A stretch of 64,000 nucleotides of DNA from Protonemura montana (taxonomy: Eukaryota > Arthropoda > Insecta > Plecoptera > Nemouridae): positions 6,514,001 through 6,578,000 of the forward strand of contig OX387611.1 of the NCBI GenBank assembly GCA_947568835.1, written 5' to 3'. Positions 58,901 to 64,000 of the stretch are shown here, piece by piece. The translations under genes were made by a program, and so were the position numbers. Position 1 is the stretch's first letter; every line of letters begins with the position of its first letter. Below the pieces are notes generated by a model that worked only from the letters and a program-made list of their open reading frames with translations, had not been told where the DNA came from and did no database searches.

Positions 58901-61499
58901 TACTCACAGTCACTCTGATTCTAGTGACGCTATATCACGTCACAACCTGTCAAACTCGAATAACTCCAATTTGACGTTGGATTCGTTGCTGTATTAGGAT
59001 GAAATCTAATTTAAATTGCAAACGCTTGCAATGCGCGGGGTATTTTGCCCAAACGGGGACCCAAACGGGGATCATCCCCGGTTTGGGCATCAATTTTTGA
59101 GACGGTTTAAGTGTTGATAATAATAAAATACCCTTTGGAACCGTTGGAGTCAACGCCAATCCGAGAGGCTTTGGATTATTGACACGGCGAGCAAAGCGAA
59201 AGCTTAAATTTTACTACATAGAAATATTTTTTCATTTTAAATATTCGAATCGGTAAGTTCGTTTAAAATTAACTGCAAAATTTGTCCAGGACAAAAACAA
59301 CTTACAGAAAAATTGCGACCTAATAAAAACGTGTCAATTAAAAAGATAACGGCCCGTTAACGACTCATCACCACGAGCACAGTCAATTAAAGAATTCTTT
59401 TTTTTATCATAACAACCGATTGCTTATTTCGCTTCGATCCTTCGCAGCGATGCCCCACGACAACTGGACATCGGCCGAAGATATCGACTTCAACGAACGC
59501 TTTGTCTGGGAGGGTTCTGCACAGATGGCCGACAGCTACAAAGAGGCGCTGGTTCGAGGACTGCCTTTTCCCATCTTGACGGTTGCAGAGTACTTCAGTC
59601 AAGGCATCGAGGGCTTCAGTTGGGGAGGGCAGTACCGAGCCGCCGGGTACTACGGGAATAACCTGCTCTGGTGAGTCTTGTCGTTTCTGGAAGGTAGATA
59701 ATCCAGGCTATCAGAAACTAGGACCAGCACCAGACTGATTTGGCGAGTTGGAAACAGTGGTCCTCATAAGATAGAAAAATGTCAAAGAAAATTTTGAAAT
59801 AGATGTATGTAATTTTATACATAAGATCTAACGTAGCAAGATGCTCAAGTACTTAGAAAATATACTTAATTTTAAAGATCACGAACATAAAACTAGATCA
59901 AAAAGAAATTCGTGTGTATTAGCAAGGCTACAAGTATATTTTATAGAGGAGTAAGAAAATATTATGCACTTCCTGCAAATATTAAAGGTGAAGAAGACTT
60001 CGTTAAGTTTCGTAGAAAATTATGAAAGCCATGTTAGTATTTAAGTAAACATTTTAGCCAAGAAATTACAAAAGATACTGTAAATAGATTTTTTTTGCTA
60101 AATAAACAACTTCTAAACAAATAAGGAGCGTGTGTGTAATTTAAAAAAAAAACTTATGTACAACGAAATAAAGAACCTTTGAAATTGAAATTGAAATTGA
60201 AGGTTGATAAGAAGTTGAAACACGTGTATCGAAGTCAGAATCTGAAAAGAATTCAGTGCATATGGGAAGAATGTGGTAAGGATTGCTACCCGATACTTTT
60301 TCGATTTAACTTAAAGTGTCAAAAAAAAAAAACACAACGCCTTCAAATATCTGCATTTTAACTCTTTTTCAAAAACTCACCCCGCCTACATTTTTCAAAA
60401 TATCAAAATTTTTGCCAAAAGAAATCTTAGATTCACTCTTCCTTTATACACAGATTTTTTTTCAGATCGTTTATAATAATTTTAGACCCTTGAAAGTCTT
60501 TAAACGTGGATCTCTGCTCGCATAGGATAGCCTGAAGCAACACTGCGCTGGGTCAGGTATTGGATGGGTGACCATCATACACATGACCAGTTCTGTTCGG
60601 GTGAGAGGTTGGAGGGATGAAAGTTAAGCAACACTGCGCTGGGTCAGGTATTGGATGCGTGACCATCATAGACATGACCAGTTCTGTTCGGGTGAGAGGT
60701 TGGAGGGATGAAAGTTAAGCAACACTGCGCTGGGTCAGGTATTGGATGCGTGACCATCATAGACATGACCAGTTCTGTTCGGGTGAGAGGTTGGAGGGAT
60801 GAAAGTTAGTACACCAACTTTACTCGCCTTGCTTATCAACCTCTCGACAGCATGAATTTGTGAAGAAATCCTGTTGTTCGCGTTGTACCGTCCTTCGGAA
60901 GGGACGTTAAGCCGTAAGTCCCATTGATGCTCTTCGGCAGGAGTAGGCTACGTGCCGACACCGGGTTTACCTTCCTCCCTTCTAAATAAGGTTAGGGTTC
61001 ATCAACCTCATCATTATCTATTCATTCAATAACGCCATCAGACCAGTGTCACAGGGCCCGTTGTCAAAACAGTGCGTCGTTAAACACAACAAATAAATCA
61101 GTCTATGCAATGAGCATCCCTCTAAAAAAAAAGGTAGATTAACTACACCCACAACAGGTGATGATCGGGGTTCGAGTTCACGTTTAAACACCAATTTTTG
61201 AGAGGTTACTAACGTTTTTTTTTGCATGAATTTGCAATTTAAACCAGATTTTACAACTTGGTTGTGTTTTTTTTTATCCCCTCGCAGGGCTGCGCTTGCT
61301 ACCTGGCTTGTGATGAACCTTCTGCTGGTGGTCGTACCCCGGTACGGGGCCTACGCGATGGCAGTCACCGGGGGCCTCCTTCTATTCACCGATCTCACCT
61401 ACTACACCTTATTGCCGTCTCACCCCATGGTAGTGAGGTTTGAGGATAAGACCCTCACTTTCTCGCTCGGATGGTGCTTCTACCTTGTGATGGTCGCAG
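37940..61499 (+). CDS. DUOXA: Dual oxidase maturation factor (DUOXA / moladietz-NIP type), 3'-partial
   Basis: Coding exons: 37940-38104, 49551-49608, 58492-58626, 59448-59670 and 61288-61499, phases 0, 1, 1, 2, 1, all GT-AG. Together they give 264 residues plus one base; family members run to about 320-350 or more, so the last exon(s) lie beyond 64000. Hydrophobic segments: about 31-51 (LVLLVLVFCTLLLAFLVIFPG), 60-74, 195-209, 215-235 and 250-264. Family hallmarks are IFPGVRKE, AFSREKI, GLGHVNIT, DIDFNERFVWEG and RGLPFPILTVAEYFS. N-glycosylation sequons are NIT (115) and NWT (125) in the large extracellular loop. DUOXA proteins escort dual oxidase from the ER to the surface for H2O2 production; the partner is not in this window. 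The start MRGWFDAF aligns with the usual family N-terminus, and the exon begins upstream at 37914. Introns (11.4, 8.9, 0.8 and 1.6 kb) are largely repeats. Confidence 0.92.
38270..38450 (+). repeat. Penelope-like/MITE terminal repeat, single copy
   Basis: CTGAAGAAGTAAC (38309), 8-nt loop, GTTGCGAAACGTCGGGAAAT, then CTTAGCATTCAAAACCC and the CTAGTGCTAAGGCTAAATC tail shared with 37150-37390. It lies in DUOXA intron 1. Confidence 0.7.
38540..38605 (-). repeat. tRNA-derived SINE fragment
   Basis: GTGCCCAACAGGGAACTCGA, ACCCCGATCTCCATCTG is the reverse complement of the tRNA-like head with its B box. Confidence 0.65.
38606..39247. other. DUOXA intron 1 unique sequence
   Basis: AT-rich; no coding or repeat signature identified. 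Confidence 0.4.
39248..39640 (+). mobile_element. 5S-derived SINE
   Basis: Head begins inside box A (CACCGAAGTTAAGCAAC), with linker, body (CGTCCTTCGGAAGGGAC) and tail to AATAATCAATCAACTG. A reading frame from 39596 starts in this tail and is not a gene. Confidence 0.9.
39885..40215 (-). mobile_element. MITE copy 1 (inverted relative to 41575-42012)
   Basis: TTAAAATAAAATCTGACGTA, TTAAGAATGGCTAAAATATG, GAATTCTCGTGGCGGGATGA and AACGGGCTGTGACGTCAGAA are all found as reverse complements in 41625-42000. The ends are worn. Confidence 0.8.
40285..40705 (-). mobile_element. 5S-derived SINE, minus orientation
   Basis: GTTTAACGACGCACTGTTTT, body, two linker/box C units (GGTCACCCATCCAATACCTG), ending near ACTGGTCATGC. 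Confidence 0.88.
40731..41240 (+). repeat. 5S-derived SINE head/linker array, bodyless
   Basis: AGGCGTGTTGGAAACATCGG head, then about four linker units with box A/C motifs, ending in a second head near 41225. No SINE body follows. Opposite to the adjacent copy, so 40285-41240 is head-to-head. Confidence 0.85.
41575..42012 (+). mobile_element. MITE copy 2 with 13-bp terminal inverted repeats
   Basis: AATAGGGAAATCT at the left end and AGATTTCCCTATT at the right are perfect complements. The interior has several TGACGTCA-type palindromes. Length about 435 bp; no coding capacity. Confidence 0.8.
42013..42190 (+). repeat. Possible LINE 3' end
   Basis: Ends GGAAAATAAAGGAATTGAAATCGAAATC, resembling the (TTGAAA)-type tail of the LINE remnant at 59776-60202. 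No coding part is seen. Confidence 0.35.
42280..42375 (-). repeat. Solo diverged unit of the 118-bp minisatellite
   Basis: The reverse complement reads TTCGTCAGGTATCAAAATTT, TTTAAGCTGTGTTGACAACC, CACCCCTTCCCATTAGG, matching one monomer of 31565-32268 with many substitutions. Confidence 0.65.
42427..43112 (+). mobile_element. 5S-derived SINE with four to five internal units
   Basis: Head AACACCGGTTCTCGTGAGAT, units each with GTTAAGCAACACTACGCTGA and GGATGGGTGACC, body, and tail ending CAGTGTGTCGTAAAACCC. Confidence 0.88.
43113..43434. other. DUOXA intron 1 unique segment
   Basis: Short frames (for example 43133-43324) show no family or splice support. No repeat is recognised. Confidence 0.35.
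43435..44090 (+). repeat. Array of about six 5S-like heads followed by a SINE tail
   Basis: Units such as ACGGTTTTGCGCGCTAGAAA, CACCAGTCCTCGTAAGATTT, CTGAAGTTAAGCAATTCTGC, GGATGGGTGACCACC. More diverged from each other than the 29.94-kb array. It ends with a tail (TAGTGCGTCGTTAAACACAA) but no body. Confidence 0.85.
44091..45147. other. AT-rich interval with an (AAT)n/(ATT)n palindromic microsatellite
   Basis: 44612-44650 is (ATA)n running into (TTA)n, self-complementary. A minus-strand frame at 44916-45164 (FDSSLRNFLTFKTSSTPW) might be a decayed LINE, but I cannot support it. Confidence 0.4.
45148..45615 (+). mobile_element. 5S-derived SINE
   Basis: Two box A/C units, linker, body and full tail with GACGCCATTAGACCAGCGCC. 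The head is 5'-truncated. Confidence 0.9.
45880..46255 (+). mobile_element. 5S-derived SINE
   Basis: Starts at a partial box C, then linker, body (GTACCGTCCTTCGGAAGGGA) and a complete tail ending AACACCACAAATAATAATAA. Confidence 0.9.
46256..47369. other. DUOXA intron 1 interval, no gene recognised
   Basis: Includes a short GATTGAGAT repeat (about 46891-46920). A patch at 47230-47340 (TGCGAGAAATATCAAAATTA, ATGGTGACCCCACCTAG) is related to the fold-back family at 6953-7351. Confidence 0.4.
47370..47620 (+). mobile_element. tRNA-derived SINE, best-preserved copy
   Basis: Leader AGAGTGACTGTGAGTATTCA, CTCCTTGGAGAACTGTCATT. The tRNA-like head spans TGTCCAAGTAGCTCAATGG...GGGGTTCGAGTCCCCG...TTTGGACA with paired acceptor ends and A/B boxes. 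The tail is TTTTTGAGACGGTTATAG...AATAATAAAA. Confidence 0.85.
47621..48218. other. DUOXA intron 1 interval
   Basis: No gene. CCGTCTAGCTTCCTTTCCAT at about 47980 is a tail piece of the tRNA-Lys-like SINE, and a C-rich run lies at 48159-48179. Confidence 0.4.
48219..48330 (+). mobile_element. tRNA-Lys-like SINE
   Basis: GTGCCCGGATAGTTTAGTCG, GTAGAGCACCAGACC parallels the 5' half of tRNA-Lys. The T-arm region is duplicated and altered (GGTTCCTGGTTGGTTTCCTG GTTCGG), followed by the CCAGTCTAGCTTC tail. Confidence 0.8.
48535..49418. repeat. 70-bp minisatellite, about 12.6 copies, inverted relative to 19965-20432
   Basis: The unit is AGCGGACACTCGCCGTCGCC, TCTGTGCTGGACATTCCGTG, ACAGGGTGCTTGTTTCGCTC. 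Variant blocks (GCTAAAAAGC) recur. It ends about 130 bp before DUOXA exon 2. Frames up to 282 codons are repeat artefacts. Confidence 0.95.
49790..50632. repeat. 114-bp minisatellite, about 7 copies, in DUOXA intron 2
   Basis: The unit contains CTCCTATGCTAGGCCATGAT, ATACCCGTGGTAACATAAGA, GAAGCTCTGTCAGGCGATCT and CATGGCTACCAAACGTTGAA. The first unit is diverged. Confidence 0.94.
50668..50830 (-). repeat. 5S-like heads, two, minus orientation
   Basis: GTTGCTTAATTTTGGCAATC, CCGGTGTTTTCAACACGCCG, GGTCACCCATCTAATACCTG. No SINE body. Confidence 0.8.
50831..51099. other. Spacer
   Basis: No recognised feature. The first half is AT-rich and the second merges into the 87-bp array. Confidence 0.35.
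51100..52197. repeat. 87-bp minisatellite, about 12.5 copies
   Basis: The unit contains AAGTAACCCGTGCCCGGCAT, GTTCATCACAATGTAATAGT and GGTGGGTGAAACAAGGGTTG. The left units alternate GGCATCGGGC / GACATCGGAC, a 174-bp dimer. As 87 is 29 codons, an in-frame 29-residue repeat (SWQSKTSNPCP...) stays open. This is not a gene, because stops appear with single changes. Confidence 0.94.
52198..52599. other. DUOXA intron 2 unique segment
   Basis: No gene or repeat recognised. Confidence 0.35.
52600..52815 (-). mobile_element. tRNA-derived SINE, minus orientation
   Basis: Tail AAATTGCAAACGCTTGCAAT, GCGGGGTATTTTACTATTAA, then the inverted tRNA-like head (CGGACTCGAACCCCGATCTC...GAGCTATTTGGGCA). Confidence 0.85.
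52816..53463. other. DUOXA intron 2 unique segment
   Basis: No gene is supported. A 74-codon frame at 53186-53410 lacks splice or family evidence. Confidence 0.35.
53464..53850 (+). mobile_element. 5S-derived SINE
   Basis: Complete head (ACGGTTTGGCGTGTTGGAAA), two linkers and a shortened body; the tail is absent. A (GA)n run follows at 53872-53889. Confidence 0.88.
53851..54117. other. Spacer with (GA)n microsatellite
   Basis: GC-richer sequence after the (GA)n run; GGGGTAGACCCGGAAGTTGG has no recognised role. Confidence 0.35.
54118..54378. mobile_element. tRNA-derived SINE pair (partial minus copy joined to a full plus copy)
   Basis: An inverted tRNA-like piece (GGGGACTCGAACCCTGATCT) runs into a plus copy (GTCCAAGTAGCTCAATGGG, GATCGGGGTTCGAGTACCCG, tail ATAATAAAATACCCCGCGCA). 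Confidence 0.8.
54470..54700 (+). repeat. Dispersed repeat family, longest copy
   Basis: ATGCTAACCTAAACGATTGA, TGCGATATTTTGAGTCG, GGCACCTACCATTACCACAT; related to 15170, 30480 and the loop of the 6953-7351 fold-back. Confidence 0.6.
54940..55382. repeat. 43-bp minisatellite, about 10 copies, inverted relative to 1-483
   Basis: The unit is GTGTTCGACTGGGCATGTGA plus CTCTGTCCCAGTGCAACTTTCAC. Its right boundary passes directly into the dispersed element at 55383. Confidence 0.95.
55383..55560 (+). repeat. Dispersed element flanking a minisatellite (copy B)
   Basis: Matches 20690-20925 over most of its length (AAATGCACTGACAGCTAGTG, ATCACGTGTTCGGGTG, GGAGCTGGTGCAAACC, TTTTAATCCCGC). Confidence 0.72.
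55561..56634. other. DUOXA intron 2 segment
   Basis: A short two-copy repeat at 55700-55790 (GCACCGGGACTCT / GCGCTGGGACTCT) and a worn SINE tail at about 56155-56265 (GGCTAGGCTAGCTTAATCAC). No gene. Confidence 0.4.
56635..57545. repeat. 68-bp minisatellite, about 13 copies
   Basis: Third array of the GACACACTGTGTTGGCTGCT family, same orientation as those at 4230 and 33555. It ends in a partial unit at AGACACATTATGTTGG. Confidence 0.95.
57546..57987. other. DUOXA intron 2 unique segment
   Basis: No gene or known repeat. Confidence 0.35.
57988..58455 (+). mobile_element. 5S-derived SINE ending 37 bp before DUOXA exon 3
   Basis: Partial head (CACCGAAGTTAAGCAACTCT), full head (GCTAGAAACACCGGTTCTCG), body, and tail ending ACCAGTGCCACATGGCCC. 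The exon 3 acceptor lies at 58490-58491. Confidence 0.88.
58680..58962 (-). mobile_element. tRNA-derived SINE, minus orientation, in intron 3
   Basis: Tail (AATTGCAAACGCTTGCAAT), inverted tRNA-like head (GCGGACTCGAACCCCGATCT) and full leader to AGTGACGCTATATCACGTCA. Confidence 0.87.
59005..59150. mobile_element. tRNA-derived SINE remnant, inverted pair
   Basis: Tail piece in minus orientation (TTGCAAACGCTTGCAATGCG) joined to a plus tail (GGGCATCAATTTTTGAGACG, AATAATAAAATACCC); only a shortened tRNA-like part remains. Confidence 0.7.
59733..60202 (+). mobile_element. Decayed non-LTR retrotransposon 3' end, with 5S-SINE scrap
   Basis: 59733-59775 is a worn 5S head. From about 59880, two + frames join across a frameshift to give HEHKTRSKRNS then FYRGVRKYYALPANIKGEED and FVKFRRKL-stop. 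This is the typical C-terminal end of LINE reverse transcriptases (YRG-x-R-x-YN-x-LP-x-x-IK). An A-rich 3' UTR and a (TTGAAA)n tail (60176-60200) follow. Inactive fragment in DUOXA intron 4. Confidence 0.7.
60203..60529. other. DUOXA intron 4 spacer
   Basis: A/T-rich with an 11-A run; no gene. Confidence 0.35.
60530..61100 (+). mobile_element. 5S-derived SINE with three internal units
   Basis: Units with GCAACACTGCGCTGGGTCAG and GTTCGGGTGAGAGGTTGG, body and full tail (GTGCGTCGTTAAACACAACA). The second and third units are almost identical, a recent duplication. Confidence 0.9.
61135..61215 (+). repeat. tRNA-derived SINE fragment
   Basis: ACAGGTGATGATCGGGGTTC, GAGTTCACG and the CCAATTTTTGAGAGG tail, about 70 bp before DUOXA exon 5. 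Confidence 0.7.
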
Positions 61500-61539
61500 G
61501 TGAGTTGATATTTCTTAAGTGAATTATTCATTTACTTAC

Positions 61540-62060
61540 CGAACGGTTTGGCGTGTTGGAAACACCGGTTGTCATTAGATCACTGAAGTTAAGCAACACT
61601 GCGCTGAGTCAGGTATTGGATGGGTGACCATCATACATATGATCAGTTCTGTTCGGGAGAGAGGTTGGAGGTATGAAAGTTAAGCAACACTGCGCTGAGT
61701 CAGGTATTGGATGGGTGACCATCATACACATGACCAGTTCTGTTCGGGAGAGAGGTTGGAGGGATGAAAGTTAGTACAGCAACTTCACTCGCCTTGCTTA
61801 TCAACCTCTCGACAGCATGGATTTGTGAAGGAATCCTGTTGTTCGCGTTGTACCGTCCTTCGGAAGGGACGTTAAGCCGGTGGTCCCCTTGGTGCTCTTC
61901 GACAGGAGTAGGCTACGTTCCGGCACCGGGTTCCCCTCCACCCTTCTAGGCTAGGCTAGGTTAGGTTCATCATCATTCAATCATTCACCGACGCCGTTAA
62001 ACCAGTGCCGCATGGCCAGTTGTCAAAACAGTGCGTCGTTAAACACCACAAGTAATTAAT
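61540..62060 (+). mobile_element. 5S-derived SINE, complete
   Basis: Head ACGGTTTGGCGTGTTGGAAA, two linkers, full body and tail. Begins 41 bp after the exon 5 donor. Confidence 0.92.
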
Positions 62061-62164
62061 TTACTTATTGTTTGTACAACAACAAGTACAACTTGTACAG
62101 AAAGTGTAACAAAAATAATACAAATATCATAATTTACAATTACACATTTAAATATGTGTATTTA

Positions 62165-62550
62165 CGGTTTGGCGTGTTGGAAACACCGGTTCTCGTTAGA
62201 TCACCGAAGTTAAGCAACACTGCACTGAGTCAGATATTGGATGGGTGACCATCATACACATGACCAGTTCTGTTCGGGAGAGAGGTTGGAGGGATGAAAG
62301 TTAGTACAACAACTGCACTCGCCTTGCTTATCAACCGTTCAACAGCATGGATTTGTGGAGGAATCCTGTTGTTCGCGTTGTACCGTCCTTCGGAAGGGAC
62401 GTTAAGCCGGTGGTCCCCTTGGTCTTCGATAGGAGTAGGCTACGTGCCGGTACCGTGGCACCCATAATCATTCTAGATTAGGTACGGTTATCACCAATTA
62501 TTTACCAATTCCACAAGATAACGAAACAGTGCGTCGTTAAACACTAGACA
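62165..62550 (+). mobile_element. 5S-derived SINE, complete single-unit copy
   Basis: ACGGTTTGGCGTGTTGGAAA head to AACAGTGCGTCGTTAAACAC; good model for the basic element of about 385 bp. Confidence 0.92.
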
Positions 62551-64000
62551 TTTAAAATGAAATCTCGATCTCTTTCTCTGAATAGGAAACTAGTATCGGT
62601 ATCGCTGTAAGTGTGAACAATGCTAAGATGTTTACAAACAAAAGTTGACAAATAAGCATGCTAACATCGCCTCCAAGTCGCCGAGACAATCACTTTCTCT
62701 GTCAAAAAATGTACTTTCCCTGATTACATATGTGTGACATTGATCTTGAAATAAAATAAACAATTTTATTGTACTTTAATGTCCTTTAAGGAAAACATTC
62801 CTCTTAAGTATTCTTTACTTATGTGTGTGGTGATTTTACAAGGAGCTGAAACCAGCAAGCGATGGATGGAAGGGGAGCTAGACTGGCAAAATATGCGACC
62901 GAACCTGGGACCGCCCGATTGCAGGCAGTTCCATATTTTTTCAGTCTAGCTTCCCTTCCAAGTAATTCTATTGTCGTTGTTTAAGTAAAGTACACATCCC
63001 CTAGTTATATTTCTAAATACTAGTTAACTTATCGTTTTAAACCACACCGCGAATAATTTTTTAAATAAAAAAAAATATATACATTTAAAATCGATAATTT
63101 TTAGCTCTGAAAAATCACATACATTACGAAAATTTGCATATTTCTTATAAATATTTTTTGTTTTATCATTATTAATAAAATTACAGTATTGATAAAAAAA
63201 AATACCTTCATATTAAAGATGGAAAATCATATTTACGTTTAAAAAAAAAAAATTTAAAGCCAGCCATTTTGACCTATTTTGGAAGGGGTGGGGGTGAGTA
63301 GGATGGATTTGTAACCTAAGAAAAATCAAAACTATGAAACGGCCATTGTAACGCAGCCACTAATATGCCAGCGATGAACAAAGATACTTTTAATTTCGAT
63401 TTACAACGAGGATTTACTCACATTATATCCATAAAACACTTCAACTCCATTTGATGAAAATATATTTGGAATTATTAGGTAATTCCAGATTAGGAATTAG
63501 AATTATTAGGTAAGTCGGTAATTTTCCTTGATGTGGGGCGTTGCTCCTCACGGCAAGGATTTCCTCTTAGGGTGGGTTTAACCTCATCCCTCGATTTTCC
63601 AACCGTCATTACCAAATTTCAAAAAAATATCACAGTCGGCATCAGCTGTCGACCCGCGGGTGTTAAGCGCGGGCCGCACGCATTTTATAATCATAGATCA
63701 TAATCGCGTGTTCATCACATGCCTTTGCGGTAAGTAAATTACCAACTACTGTGACAACGATTCTCTGCACTCTCCAGTCTTGGCACAAACTAGGTATCGA
63801 CGAATATGCCCGAGTGTGTGCTTTTGCGACCCCAGCGCGCTCAGTGTTCAAGGTGGCGAAGCGCGCGATATCGACCGATGTCTGTTGTACCGGCCGCCGC
63901 TAGGTAGCAGCACTGGCCGGTCGGCAAGTCACGGCCAGTATGCGCGGGTTTGGTTTGAAAGATGTCCGGCAATTCTTTTAGCACGAAAGTAATTGGGTTT
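62551..64000. other. Right-edge interval, DUOXA intron or flank
   Basis: A tRNA-Lys-like SINE remnant at 62860-62975 (GACCGAACCTGGGACCGCCC, CAGTCTAGCTTCCCTTCC). A GC-rich CpG stretch at 63650-63950 could be a promoter (Inr-like CTCAGTGTT at about 63840). No DUOXA C-terminal exon was found here. Confidence 0.4.

Noticed and set aside
61930-61975. Telomere-like TTAGG repeats (CTAGGCTAGGTTAGGTTC)
   Set aside because: Two to three imperfect copies that belong to the conserved SINE tail region.
63780-63992. GC-rich 70-codon ORF as the DUOXA C-terminus or a new gene
   Set aside because: The family C-terminus should be hydrophobic then acidic/basic; this frame is Cys/Arg-rich with no homology. It is more likely promoter or UTR sequence.

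Overview
The window is eukaryotic nuclear DNA from an invertebrate animal. Its genes have short GC-richer exons with GT-AG introns, set in AT-rich, repeat-choked non-coding sequence. The DUOXA-like protein reads most like the arthropod form of the family, and the 5S-derived repeats resemble arthropod-type 5S rRNA, so an arthropod is the best guess. This is a recollection-based inference, and I cannot name a lineage.

Three genes can be supported. (1) 1430-1867 (-) is a single-exon UMA-domain protein resembling UMAD1, an ESCRT-I-associated family. (2) 2526-9495 (+) is a ten-exon RCC1-repeat protein of 489 aa. It has a seven-bladed propeller with nearly one blade per exon and phase-1 introns, then a charged heptad-repeat helix, an N-myristoylation signal and a MARCKS-like RFSF/basic tail. 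Genes 1 and 2 are divergent and share a 658-bp spacer with paired CCAAT boxes. (3) 37940 to beyond the right edge (+) is a DUOX maturation factor (DUOXA / moladietz-NIP type). Five coding exons are in the window, spread over 23.5 kb, and the last exon(s) lie outside. A candidate TATA/first exon sits at 36517-36596.

The rest is repeats. About fifteen minisatellite arrays occur (periods of about 41, 41-43, 49, 50, 68, 70, 70, 87, 91, 114 and 118 bp), and several of the same monomer families recur in separate arrays, sometimes inverted. The SINEs are mostly 5S-rRNA-derived (about 20 copies), plus two tRNA-derived families. One 70-bp array (24270-25230) is a head-to-tail series of tRNA-like units. 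Fold-back/MITE elements, Penelope-like terminal motifs and a decayed LINE 3' end complete the picture.

Layout: 1-0.5 kb minisatellite; 1.4-10 kb UMAD1-like and RCC1-like genes; 10-36 kb gene-poor repeats with a few weak exon or promoter candidates; 36.5-61.5 kb DUOXA gene with repeat-inflated introns; 61.5-64 kb DUOXA intron or flank. No functional link among the three genes is evident beyond the shared promoter of the first two.
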